DNA of 15,001 bases, from positions 1 to 15,001 of the forward strand of contig JAWXUO010000047.1 in assembly GCA_044426355.1 (NCBI GenBank). Direction: 5' to 3'. Positions within the stretch are counted from its first letter, which is position 1, and each line of letters opens with the position of its first letter. The DNA comes from CAYJLC01 sp044426355 (lineage in GTDB: Bacteria > Bacillota > Clostridia > Oscillospirales > Butyricicoccaceae). The notes below the pieces were generated by a model. It made no database searches. It was given only the letters and a program-made list of their open reading frames with translations, and was not told the DNA's origin. Shown here in pieces: positions 1 through 7,661 of the stretch. The position numbers and the translations under genes are program-made.

Positions 1-1108
<1,108 letters not shown>

Positions 1109-1138
1109 TTTTTAATCCTTCTTAATTTTAAAGTCTAA

Positions 1139-1163
1139 AAAAGCTACCATAAAAGTAGCTTTT
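1139..1163 (-). terminator. Rho-independent terminator after comFB
   Basis: Perfect 9-bp inverted repeat (AAAAGCTAC at 1139-1147, GTAGCTTTT at 1155-1163) with a 7-base loop, 9 bases past the comFB stop. T runs flank both sides, so it could act in either direction. The acyltransferase start is only about 30 bases further on, so that gene probably depends on read-through or on a promoter I could not identify. Confidence 0.75.
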
Positions 1164-1171
1164 GTTTTTTA

Positions 1172-1438
1172 TTAGTGTCGAGGTGATGATTTTACTATAT
1201 TGTAGCTTTCCATAATTCTGTTTAGCATATCAATTTCTTCCTGAGTGCTAAGAGGTTTGATTTTACTTAAAACTTCGCCAGCTTTAGTATTAACATATTT
1301 TGCAGGAAGTTTGTTTAATATAATACACATCATATCAGATACGCATTGATCACACATACAACAGTCCCCGTTCTTTTTCAGTAAGTAAGTCAACTTGTCG
1401 TAAACCAATGATTCCATAATGTTTGTTAATTCAACCAT
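1172..1438 (-). CDS. comFB: ComFB family (late competence development) protein
   Basis: Small soluble cytoplasmic protein of 88 residues, the usual length for ComFB. The start (MVELTNIMESLVYDKL), the Cys cluster (Cys26, Cys27, Cys29, Cys32) and the LNKLPAKYVNTKAGE stretch fit the family. The family is named for the comF operon of Bacillus, but here comFA and comFC are absent, so a DNA-uptake role should not be assumed. Work on ComFB-like proteins in other bacteria has linked the family to cyclic-dinucleotide binding; the cysteines are a plausible zinc site. The ATG at 1438 follows GAGGA. The gene has a near-consensus promoter upstream and a terminator directly after it. The downstream gene is the membrane acyltransferase. 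Family assignment is firm; the role in this organism is inferred. Confidence 0.87.
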   Translation of the reverse strand: MVELTNIMESLVYDKLTYLLKKNGDCCMCDQCVSDMMCIILNKLPAKYVNTKAGEVLSKIKPLSTQEEIDMLNRIMESYNIVKSSPRH

Positions 1439-1474
1439 AAGGTGTCCTCGCTTTCAATTGATATAATTTCTTAA

Positions 1475-1503
1475 AGTATAACATGTTTTCTTTCTTTTGT
1501 AAA
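1475..1503 (-). promoter_or_regulatory. Sigma-A promoter for comFB
   Basis: Minus strand: TTTACA (1503-1498), 17-base spacer, TATACT (1480-1475). Expected transcript start near 1468, about 30 bases before the comFB ATG. Confidence 0.75.
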
Positions 1504-1519
1504 GCACTTTTTGAACAAA

Positions 1520-1550
1520 TTGTAACATTTTGTAAAAAAGATAATATACT
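1520..1550 (+). promoter_or_regulatory. Possible promoter for the two small Cys-rich genes
   Basis: TTGTAA (1520-1525), 16-base spacer, TAATAT (1542-1547), overlapping TATACT (1545-1550). It is the best candidate in the 140-base gap upstream of 1647 but only moderately close to consensus. A sporulation-type or other alternative sigma factor cannot be ruled out. It would leave a leader of about 90 bases in which I see no strong structure. Confidence 0.35.
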
Positions 1551-1646
1551 ATTTTTAGGAAGTGGAAATTAATTAAAAATAAATTCGTAACACAAAGGCT
1601 GTCTTTTGTATAGTATGGAAAAGAAAGATAGAAAGGGGGAAATCAC

Positions 1647-1808
1647 ATGTGTAATAAATGTGGAGGCTCAAACTACTGTAATGCAGATTGCAACAATTCA
1701 GGTTTTGGTCAAGATTATATCTGGATAATTTTAGTTGTAATAATTATTTTATTCTGCTTTGGTGGAATGAACACAGGAAACGACTGTTGTTCTAATAACT
1801 GTTGTTAA
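1647..1808 (+). CDS. Small cysteine-rich single-span membrane protein, copy 1 (53 aa)
   Basis: 53-residue protein read directly from the sequence. It has a short N-terminal head with four cysteines (MCNKCGGSNYCNADC), then one hydrophobic span of about 17 residues starting with Trp (IWIILVVIIILFCF), then GGMNTG, then a tail ending in CCSNNCC. The ATG at 1647 follows a strong AAAGGGGG ribosome site at the right distance, which argues that it is translated. A paralogue starts 34 bases after its stop. The Trp-Ile-Ile-Leu...Cys-Phe-Gly-Gly core with clustered cysteines recalls short clostridial proteins annotated as 'chorion class high-cysteine' and, more loosely, the small YjcZ-type proteins of Bacillus. 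I cannot assign a function. The cysteines could bind metal, form disulfides or be acylated. Not a fragment: start, stop and ribosome site are all present. Confidence 0.75.
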   Translation: MCNKCGGSNYCNADCNNSGFGQDYIWIILVVIIILFCFGGMNTGNDCCSNNCC

Positions 1809-1937
1809 AAAACTAAAAAATTTGTGGAAAGGAGGAACTTTTATGTATAATAATTGCTGTGATTCAAATCAAGATATGATTTGGATAATACTACTTGTAA
1901 TAATCATTTTATTTTGCTTTGGTGGAATGAACACAGG
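1723..1937 (+). repeat. Tandem gene duplication: 55-bp near-identical cores
   Basis: Bases 1723-1777 and 1883-1937 (offset 160) align without gaps with 5 differences in 55. They code for the membrane span and the GGMNTG motif of the two small proteins. The flanking coding sequence is much less alike. Confidence 0.85.
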
Positions 1938-1983
1938 TTCTAATTGCTGTCCTAAACATGATTACAACCCTTGTTGTTGCTAA
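1843..1983 (+). CDS. Small cysteine-rich single-span membrane protein, copy 2 (46 aa)
   Basis: 46-residue paralogue of the preceding small protein. It has the order Cys-Cys head (MYNNCCDSNQDM), Trp-led hydrophobic span (IWIILLVIIILFCF), GGMNTG, and a cysteine-rich tail (SNCCPKH...NPCCC). The ATG at 1843 is preceded by GGAGGAAC, a near-perfect ribosome site. The shared core is about 90% identical to copy 1 at the DNA level while the ends differ, pointing to tandem duplication with the membrane core conserved. The genes are probably cotranscribed, with a hairpin about 120 bases downstream. Both termini are rich in cysteine pairs, so soft-metal or redox chemistry at the membrane is possible. No function can be assigned from sequence alone. 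Confidence 0.75.
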   Translation: MYNNCCDSNQDMIWIILLVIIILFCFGGMNTGSNCCPKHDYNPCCC

Positions 1984-2026
1984 GATTTAAACATCTAGTT
2001 TAAAATTAAAGCTTGTGTACTTAAAG

Positions 2027-2074
2027 TTATCCACTATTTCCACAATTTTATCCACAAGGCGAAAAAGTGGATTT
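2027..2074 (+). promoter_or_regulatory. Cluster of DnaA-box-like 9-mers
   Basis: TTATCCACA (2048-2056) is a perfect DnaA-box consensus. TTATCCACT (2027-2035) has one mismatch. ATTTCCACA (2036-2044) has two. A weaker inverted site, AGTGGATTT, lies at 2066-2074. The first three are in the same orientation within 30 bases, in the AT-rich stretch between the small-gene stop and its hairpin. No dnaA or dnaN gene is visible, so this is not recognisably oriC. The remaining part of the 1984-2289 gap holds two hairpins and nothing else that I recognise. Confidence 0.5.
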
Positions 2075-2102
2075 AAAGCGAATTTTAAAATAAAACAAAA
2101 TA

Positions 2103-2136
2103 AAGGGTATAGTCGAGAAAACTTGATTATACCCTT
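2103..2136. terminator. Hairpin terminator after the small Cys-rich genes, possibly bidirectional
   Basis: 12-bp stem (2103-2114 with 2125-2136, one G-T pair) around AAGGGTATA/TATACCCTT, with a 10-base loop. On the plus strand it is followed by GTTTATTGATGTTTTTT, an imperfect U tract. On the minus strand a T-rich stretch also follows. It most likely ends the small-gene transcript. Confidence 0.65.
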
Positions 2137-2265
2137 GTTTATTGATGTTTTTTGTCAGCTTATGAAGTGGTGAAATTTTTAAAACTTAATGAGTTTAAAA
2201 TCTATATAGTATTAATTCTTAATTATAAATTGTTGAAAAATGTCGAATTTTGTCGACAAAAAAAT

Positions 2266-2306
2266 ATTTCCCTAACATAAACATAAAGTTTAAATATTAG
2301 GGAAAT
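2266..2306 (-). terminator. Terminator of the helicase-YihY operon
   Basis: Perfect 10-bp inverted repeat, ATTTCCCTAA (2266-2275) and TTAGGGAAAT (2297-2306), with an inner TAAAC/GTTTA stem, followed on the minus strand by seven T (2264-2258). The upstream arm overlaps the last codons of the YihY gene. Confidence 0.85.
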
Positions 2307-3087
2307 CTATTAACATTTTATTTAGAATACTTCCTTGAACAATAACCATAGATGCAAAATATAGCCACAACATTAAAAGCATAATAGCACTAAGCGAGCC
2401 ATAAATTATGCTATAATTTGAAAAATTTGAAATATAGATAGAAAATCCGTAAGACAATATAAAAAGTGCAATTATAGCACAAAATGCACCAGGTAAAGCA
2501 TCTTTGTATGTGATTTTTTGGCTTGGGATAAATCTATATAAAAGGACTAATATTAAGAAAAAATATATAGCAGGAAGCCAAACTCTAAAGTTTGTCAAAA
2601 AAATTTCTGAAGCAGTAGAAAAAATTATATACTTAGAAAGAAAATTTACAATTTCGCCACCAATTATAGTTAAAAATAGCATTAAATATACAGAAAACAT
2701 GAGTGATACTGTAAAGAAAAACGATTTTACCAACGATAGGCGAGGTCGCTCATATCCATAAATATTATTTATTATGTGATACAAGCTGTTAACATATCTC
2801 GTAAAAGAATATAGCGTTAACCCAAGACCTACGAAAAAAGGGACGAAATTATCTGATGTTGACAAGAAATTTAGGTAATCTGTAACTAAAAACTGCAATT
2901 GCTCAGGAAAAATATCTATATATGCATACAGACTTATAATCTCTGCATCTATAATTCCTATAATTGAATGTAAAAATAAAACTAGTGGAAAGAAAGAGAA
3001 AACAAGATAGTAGGATAAACAAGCACTACTTCGTGAAACTCCAAATTTAAAATAATTTTTCGCAAAAATAGTTAAGAAATTAATCAC
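2290..3087 (-). CDS. YihY/virulence factor BrkB family membrane protein
   Basis: 265-residue integral membrane protein with about six hydrophobic segments. Family hallmarks are the N-terminal SRSSACLSYYLVFSFFPLVLF, in which a basic amphipathic stretch leads into the first span, and the C-terminal run from YRFIPSQKITYKDALPGAFCA through YGSLSAIMLLMLWLYF to GSILN. The family was once called 'ribonuclease BN' in error; its biochemical role is unsettled and membrane transport has been suggested. The start is GTG at 3087, preceded by ATGAGG about 8 bases upstream; no better ATG exists. It begins 17 bases after the helicase stop with no terminator between, so the two are almost certainly cotranscribed. 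Length is slightly short but normal for the family. Confidence 0.88.
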   Translation of the reverse strand: MINFLTIFAKNYFKFGVSRSSACLSYYLVFSFFPLVLFLHSIIGIIDAEIISLYAYIDIFPEQLQFLVTDYLNFLSTSDNFVPFFVGLGLTLYSFTRYVNSLYHIINNIYGYERPRLSLVKSFFFTVSLMFSVYLMLFLTIIGGEIVNFLSKYIIFSTASEIFLTNFRVWLPAIYFFLILVLLYRFIPSQKITYKDALPGAFCAIIALFILSYGFSIYISNFSNYSIIYGSLSAIMLLMLWLYFASMVIVQGSILNKMLIDFPNI

Positions 3088-3104
3088 CTAAAAACCTCAT
3101 TGAA

Positions 3105-4814
3105 TTATTCTTTAGATTTTGGTTGTGATTTTTTATTATCACGGAAATTACGTCTGTTATTATCACGAGAGAAATCACGACGTCTATCAGAACGAGGAGA
3201 AGAATCACGGCGAGATGAGCCAGAACGAGGAGAATCTTTCTTTGTATCTATAATAGTTTTTGTTTCGAAACCACAAATAGTACAACCTACCATAGCTTTT
3301 AAAACATTATCTACATCGCTTTTAAGAATTGAAACGATAGAAAAGCCATCAAAAATTTCGATTTTACCAATGTTTTTGCTAGTTATTCCTGTGCGTTCTG
3401 TAATAGCTCCTACTAAATGGTTAGGTGCTACACGTTTGCTTCTACCTATGTCTATTTTTAGTTTTTGGAAATCGTTATTATTTGCGTGCGAACGATGTTT
3501 AATTTGTTCGATAGTGTTTAATGCATGGTCTAGTTTTTGGAAATGCATTTGCAAGCCTGCTGCTGCAATTTGTTCTAAAGGGAAACCTTTTTCTACAAGT
3601 TTTGTTACCATGTTAGTATAAGTTTCTTGTGGTGCATTTTCTAAAATTTCTGCAACACGTTCGATATTTCTTAAAGTATTTTGGTCTTTAATATCTTCGA
3701 AATTAGGGATAGCAGTTTGTTCTATAGTGATTTTTAGTTCACGTTGCATATCACGAAGCTCAAATTGTTGACGTCTACCACTTAAAATTGTAATAGCAGT
3801 ACCTGCTTTTCCAGCACGTCCTGTACGTCCGATTCTATGCACATAGTATTCACTATTTTGTGGAATATCGTAGTTTATAACATAGTTTATATTGTCAACA
3901 TCGATACCACGAGCTGCAACGTCTGTAGCTACAAGAATTTTTGCACTACCGTTTTTGTAAGCATTCATAACTTTTGTGCGTTGTTCTTGTTTCATGTCAC
4001 CGTGAAGACCTAAAACTTTAAATCCAGATTTATTAAGTGTTTCTTCGATTTCGTCAACCATTTTTTTGGTATTACAGAAAATCATAGTTAAATCATTAGC
4101 GTACATGTGCAAAAATAGTTTTAAAACGTCCATTTTTCTGCCCATTGGAACATCAACATATTTTTGAGCTATTTGTGCTACTGTTTGTTTTCTAGCAACT
4201 TCGATAGTAACAGGTTCTGTTTGAAATTCACGAGTAATGTCCATTATAGATGGAGGCATTGTTGCAGAAAATAAAATTGTTTGACGTGTTTCAGGTGCAT
4301 CTTGTAAAATTGTTTGAATATCTTCTTTAAATCCCATTGAAAGCATTTCGTCTGCTTCGTCTAGGATAATCATTTTAAGATTTGAAAGCTTTAAAGTTCT
4401 ACGTCTTAAATGGTCCATAACACGACCTGGAGTTCCGATTACAACATTAGCTTTTTTTAGGTTTAAAATTTGTCTGTCCATAGCAGCACCACCGTATACT
4501 ACGCAAGTTTTGATGCCCTCTGCAAATTGTGTTATTTTTTTAATTTCGTCTGCTACTTGCATTGCAAGTTCACGAGTAGGACAAAGTATTAGAGCTTGTG
4601 TTGTTCTTTTTGCTTCGTCAGTATCAATCATTTCTACCATAGGAATAGAGAAAGCCATAGTTTTTCCTGTTCCTGTTTGAGATTTACCGATAATATCTAC
4701 GCCAGTTTTTATCAAAGGGATAGCTTTTTCTTGTATTTCTGTAGCAGATTCATATCCGATTACTTCGATAGCTTTTAGAATAGATTGGTTTGTTATTAAT
4801 TCATTAAAATTCAT
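3105..4814 (-). CDS. deaD: DEAD-box ATP-dependent RNA helicase (DeaD/CshA type)
   Basis: 569-residue cytoplasmic helicase that unwinds short RNA duplexes using ATP, usually in ribosome assembly, cold adaptation or mRNA decay. Motifs in order: Q motif near residues 20-30, SQTGTGKT 45-52, PTRELA 79-84, TPGR 128-131, DEAD 152-155, SAT 183-185, ARGIDVDN 301-308, HRIGRTGR 326-333. A DbpA-type RNA-binding domain follows (about 451-523, IDIGRSKRVAPNHLVGAI), then a charged Ser/Arg/Asp/Asn tail (527-569). The ATG at 4814 is preferred because GAGG lies just upstream; an in-frame GTG at 4865 would add 17 residues but has no ribosome site. First gene of a two-gene operon with YihY. The RNA-binding domain and tail match DeaD and related clostridial helicases; DbpA or CshA naming is also possible, so the symbol is approximate. 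Confidence 0.95.
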   Translation of the reverse strand: MNFNELITNQSILKAIEVIGYESATEIQEKAIPLIKTGVDIIGKSQTGTGKTMAFSIPMVEMIDTDEAKRTTQALILCPTRELAMQVADEIKKITQFAEGIKTCVVYGGAAMDRQILNLKKANVVIGTPGRVMDHLRRRTLKLSNLKMIILDEADEMLSMGFKEDIQTILQDAPETRQTILFSATMPPSIMDITREFQTEPVTIEVARKQTVAQIAQKYVDVPMGRKMDVLKLFLHMYANDLTMIFCNTKKMVDEIEETLNKSGFKVLGLHGDMKQEQRTKVMNAYKNGSAKILVATDVAARGIDVDNINYVINYDIPQNSEYYVHRIGRTGRAGKAGTAITILSGRRQQFELRDMQRELKITIEQTAIPNFEDIKDQNTLRNIERVAEILENAPQETYTNMVTKLVEKGFPLEQIAAAGLQMHFQKLDHALNTIEQIKHRSHANNNDFQKLKIDIGRSKRVAPNHLVGAITERTGITSKNIGKIEIFDGFSIVSILKSDVDNVLKAMVGCTICGFETKTIIDTKKDSPRSGSSRRDSSPRSDRRRDFSRDNNRRNFRDNKKSQPKSKE

Positions 4815-4905
4815 TTTTTCCTCATTTTCATTGTTTGTGGTTAAAAATAGAGGACACAAAAACACACATAACCCCTACTCATTAACATAATTGCCGAATA
4901 TAAAT

Positions 4906-4935
4906 AGTATAACATAAATAAATGATATATGTCAA
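4906..4935 (-). promoter_or_regulatory. Sigma-A promoter for the helicase operon
   Basis: Minus strand: TTGACA (4935-4930), 18-base spacer, TATACT (4911-4906), both hexamers at consensus or one base off. Transcript start near 4899 gives a leader of about 85 bases before the ATG at 4814. The gap 4815-5140 otherwise holds the divergent pncB promoter and very AT-rich DNA with nothing else that I recognise. Confidence 0.8.
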
Positions 4936-5069
4936 ATAATTTTTTGGTAATATTAAAAATTATAAATATACGATTTATAACGTAAAAACTTAAATTAAAA
5001 GTTGCTTTAGTTAATATTATAAGTCGAAATTTTCTAAAAAATACATAAAAGTTTTTATTTTAAAAAGTG

Positions 5070-5098
5070 TTGTATAATTATTGTGTTTATGGTAAAAT
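5070..5098 (+). promoter_or_regulatory. Sigma-A promoter for pncB
   Basis: TTGTAT (5070-5075), 17-base spacer, TAAAAT (5093-5098). The leader is about 35 bases. It starts with three ATATT units plus AT (5104-5120) and carries AAGGAG (5129-5134) as ribosome site. Confidence 0.6.
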
Positions 5099-5140
5099 AC
5101 AATATATTATATTATATTATGTTTTTATAAGGAGTAAATA

Positions 5141-6580
5141 ATGAAAGATATAAGAAATTTGACGATGCTTACGGATTTTTACGAATTAACAATGGCAAAT
5201 GGTTATTTTGAAAATGATATGTCAAATCAAACTGCGTATTTTGATATGTTTTTTAGAAAAGTTCCTGATGATGGTGGATATGCTATAATGGCAGGTTTAG
5301 AACAGCTTATAGACTATCTAAAAAACATTAAATTTACAGATGATGATATAAAATACCTTGAGGGGAAAAATATTTTTTCTAAAGGATTTTTAGAATATTT
5401 AAGAAATTTTGAATTTGCGTGTGATGTATACGCTGTAAAAGAAGGTACGCCTATTTTTCCAGGTGAACCGATTATAACGGTTAGTGGACCTATGATTCAA
5501 GCACAATTTATAGAAACAGCTTTGCTTGTAACTATAAACCACCAATCGCTTATTGCAACTAAAGCAAACAGAATTGTAAAAGCTTCAGATGGTCGAGCTG
5601 TTATAGAATTTGGTGCAAGAAGAGCCCAAGGATATGATAGTGCTGTTTTGGGTGCTAGGTCTGCATATATCGGTGGTTGTAAAGGCACTTCGTGTGTAAT
5701 GACGGATAGAGATTATGGAGTTCCTGCAGGTGGAACAATGGCTCATAGCTGGGTGCAAATGTTTGATAATGAATATGATGCGTTTACGGCATATGCAAAA
5801 ATTTACCCTAATGAGTGCGTTTTTTTAGTAGACACATATAATGTATTAAAATCTGGCGTGCCAACTGCTATAAAAGTTTTTGACGAATATTTAAAACCAA
5901 GAGGTTTGCGTCCAAAATCAATTAGATTAGACAGTGGAGATATTGCGTATCTTTCTAAAAAAGCTAGAATAATGCTAGATGAAGCAGGCTATGAAGATGT
6001 AACTATCATGGCATCTAATTCGCTAGATGAATATTTAATTCGTGATTTGCTAAACCAAGGTGCAAAAATAGACTCTTTTGGCATAGGAGAAAGACTGATA
6101 ACTGCAAAAAGCGACCCTGTTTTCGGTGGGGTATATAAACTATGTGCTGTAAAAAATAAACAAGGCGAAATTATACCTAAAATAAAAGTTTCGGAAAATG
6201 TAGAAAAAATCACAACTCCACACGTAAAACAACTTTATAGATTTTTTGATAACAAAACAGGCAAGGCAATCGCTGACGTTATTACTATATTTGACGAAGT
6301 TATAGACGATAGCAAACCGTATAAGCTTTTTGACCCTACACATGTTTGGAAAAGTCAAACAGTTACGGATTATACAGCAAAAAAACTGTTAGAACCAATA
6401 TTTTTAAACGGAAAATGCGTGTACGAATCACCAGGAATTTCTGAAATACGTGATTATTGTAAAGAGCAAACAGAAACTTTGTGGGAAGAAGTATCTCGTT
6501 TTGAAAACCCACAATTATATTTTGTAGATTTATCGCAAAAACTGTGGGATATAAAATTTGATATGTTAAGAGGTAACTAA
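5141..6580 (+). CDS. pncB: Nicotinate phosphoribosyltransferase
   Basis: 479-residue cytoplasmic enzyme that joins nicotinate and PRPP to give nicotinate mononucleotide, the first step of NAD salvage (Preiss-Handler route). Length fits bacterial enzymes. Visible family features: TDFYELTMANGYF near the start (11-23), EFGARRAQGYDSA (156-168), the GGTMAHSW segment whose His202 matches the His phosphorylated during turnover in studied homologues, the PRPP/phosphate-binding region IRLDSGDIAYL (261-271), and FGIGERLITAKSDPVFGGVYKL (313-334). The ATG at 5141 follows AAGGAG by 6 bases. One base separates its stop from the start of an AEC carrier, and a terminator follows that gene, making a two-gene operon. 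No riboswitch or clear operator is seen in the short leader. Confidence 0.96.
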   Translation: MKDIRNLTMLTDFYELTMANGYFENDMSNQTAYFDMFFRKVPDDGGYAIMAGLEQLIDYLKNIKFTDDDIKYLEGKNIFSKGFLEYLRNFEFACDVYAVKEGTPIFPGEPIITVSGPMIQAQFIETALLVTINHQSLIATKANRIVKASDGRAVIEFGARRAQGYDSAVLGARSAYIGGCKGTSCVMTDRDYGVPAGGTMAHSWVQMFDNEYDAFTAYAKIYPNECVFLVDTYNVLKSGVPTAIKVFDEYLKPRGLRPKSIRLDSGDIAYLSKKARIMLDEAGYEDVTIMASNSLDEYLIRDLLNQGAKIDSFGIGERLITAKSDPVFGGVYKLCAVKNKQGEIIPKIKVSENVEKITTPHVKQLYRFFDNKTGKAIADVITIFDEVIDDSKPYKLFDPTHVWKSQTVTDYTAKKLLEPIFLNGKCVYESPGISEIRDYCKEQTETLWEEVSRFENPQLYFVDLSQKLWDIKFDMLRGN

Positions 6581-6581
6581 A

Positions 6582-7526
6582 ATGGAACTCGCATTAACCG
6601 TTGCAAACCAAATACTTATAATGTTCCTTTTAATGGGAGTAGGGGTAGCTCTATATAAACTTAAATTTTTTTCTGACCAAACGGTAAAAGACTTAAATAA
6701 TTTTGTGGTAGTAGTTGTTGTAATGGCAGCTGTTATAGACCCTTTTACAACCTCTGAATATAGCACAGAGCGAATGAAAAATTTATGCGTAACTTTAGTA
6801 CTCGCTATTTTGTATAATATAGTAGTAATATTTTTGAGTAATATTATTTATACTAAAAAAAATATGGAAGCTAAAATTTCGTTGCTATCGACAGTATATC
6901 CAAACAGTGGATTTATGGCGTTTCCGTTATTATCGGCAGTGTTTCCATCAGAAGGACTATTCTATGGAGCAATTTACATAGCTGTGTTTAATGTTTTTGT
7001 ATGGATTCATTTAGTTCCATTATTAAGTGATGAACCAAAACAAAATTTGAAACAGTTTTTTAAAATAATATCGAAAAACCCAGTTATAATAGCTGTTGTA
7101 GCATCTATATGTATGTATGCTTTAAAAATAAAATTGCCAGAACCTATTTCTGTAACAGTAGGCTATGTAGCAGGATTAAATACACCTCTTGCTATGATTT
7201 TATTAGGTGTGTTTGTATCAAAAACAAATATTTTAAAAGCATTTACCAATCTAAAAGTATATAAAGTATGTTTTGCAAAACTTTTTGTTATGCCAATGCT
7301 GTTTTTAGGAGCTATGAAAGCGATTTCGTTAGTTTTTCCTATAGAGCCAATGGTTGCAACGTGCTTGCTTATATCAACAGGAGCACCGACTGCAGGAATT
7401 GTTAGTATAATGTGCGAAAGATTTGGGATAGATACAGATTATTCAATACAAATTATGACGTTATGTACGTTATTATCTATAATATCACTACCAATTGTAG
7501 TATATTGTGCACAAATTGTTATGTAA
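6582..7526 (+). CDS. AEC (auxin efflux carrier) family transporter
   Basis: 314-residue membrane protein of the AEC family, predicted to have about ten spans in two halves. The N-terminal MELALTVANQILIMFLLMGVGV, the middle KNPVIIAVVASICMYALKIKLP...LNTPLAMILLGVFVS and the C-terminal STGAPTAGIVSIMCERFG fit the family pattern. Bacterial members move small organic anions such as malate or malonate; no auxin role is implied. An unusual run of six Val (FVVVVVVMAAV, about residues 41-51) sits at the start of the second span. Start: ATG at 6582, with AGAGGT upstream inside the pncB end and one base after the pncB stop. This tight coupling makes nicotinate or a related pyridine carboxylate a reasonable candidate substrate, but that is inference from context only. 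Confidence 0.85.
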   Translation: MELALTVANQILIMFLLMGVGVALYKLKFFSDQTVKDLNNFVVVVVVMAAVIDPFTTSEYSTERMKNLCVTLVLAILYNIVVIFLSNIIYTKKNMEAKISLLSTVYPNSGFMAFPLLSAVFPSEGLFYGAIYIAVFNVFVWIHLVPLLSDEPKQNLKQFFKIISKNPVIIAVVASICMYALKIKLPEPISVTVGYVAGLNTPLAMILLGVFVSKTNILKAFTNLKVYKVCFAKLFVMPMLFLGAMKAISLVFPIEPMVATCLLISTGAPTAGIVSIMCERFGIDTDYSIQIMTLCTLLSIISLPIVVYCAQIVM

Positions 7527-7529
7527 AGT

Positions 7530-7566
7530 AAACTGTAATCATGATTTTCATGGTTGCAGTTTTTTT
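7530..7566 (+). terminator. Terminator of the pncB-carrier operon
   Basis: 15-bp stem (7530-7544 with 7548-7562, two G-T pairs), TTT loop, then a T run to 7566. It begins 4 bases after the stop codon. Confidence 0.9.
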
Positions 7567-7577
7567 GCGTAGAAAAA

Positions 7578-7619
7578 AGTGCATTTATAAATGAATTTTC
7601 ACTCAGTTATAAACGCACT
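7578..7619 (-). terminator. Second, distal terminator for pyk
   Basis: 13-bp inverted repeat AGTGCATTTATAA (7578-7590) with TTATAAACGCACT (7607-7619), one G-T pair, followed on the minus strand by six T. It lies just beyond the first pyk terminator and between two convergent operons. Confidence 0.65.
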
Positions 7620-7626
7620 AAAAAAA

Positions 7627-7652
7627 CTACCACTTAGAAATTTAAGTGGTAG
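7627..7652 (-). terminator. Primary terminator for pyk
   Basis: Perfect 10-bp stem CTACCACTTA (7627-7636) with TAAGTGGTAG (7643-7652), 6-base loop, followed on the minus strand by seven T (7626-7620). It starts 9 bases after the pyk stop. Confidence 0.9.
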
Positions 7653-7661
7653 AATATTTAT

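Noticed and set aside
2027..2074. Replication origin (oriC)
   Set aside because: DnaA boxes are present, but there is no dnaA, dnaN, rpmH or similar neighbour, only one box is perfect, and the site lies between ordinary genes. Kept only as an off-origin cluster.
2103..2306. Small regulatory RNA or riboswitch between the two hairpins
   Set aside because: Both hairpins are explained as terminators of converging transcripts, and no promoter or conserved aptamer-like core was recognised between them.
3100..3621. 173-codon open frame on the plus strand
   Set aside because: It lies antisense to the Arg/Ser-rich end of the helicase gene and has no family features or ribosome site. The other long antisense frames inside pncB, pyk, phoU, phoP, phoR and the small genes' neighbours were dropped for the same reason.
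4815..4865. 17-residue N-terminal extension of the helicase from GTG at 4865
   Set aside because: No ribosome site precedes the GTG, the extra residues do not look like helicase sequence, and GAGG sits correctly for the ATG at 4814.
5104..5120. (ATATT)3 pentamer repeat in the pncB leader
   Set aside because: Only three units in very AT-rich DNA. It could vary leader length but is within chance expectation, unlike the 14-unit TA tract.
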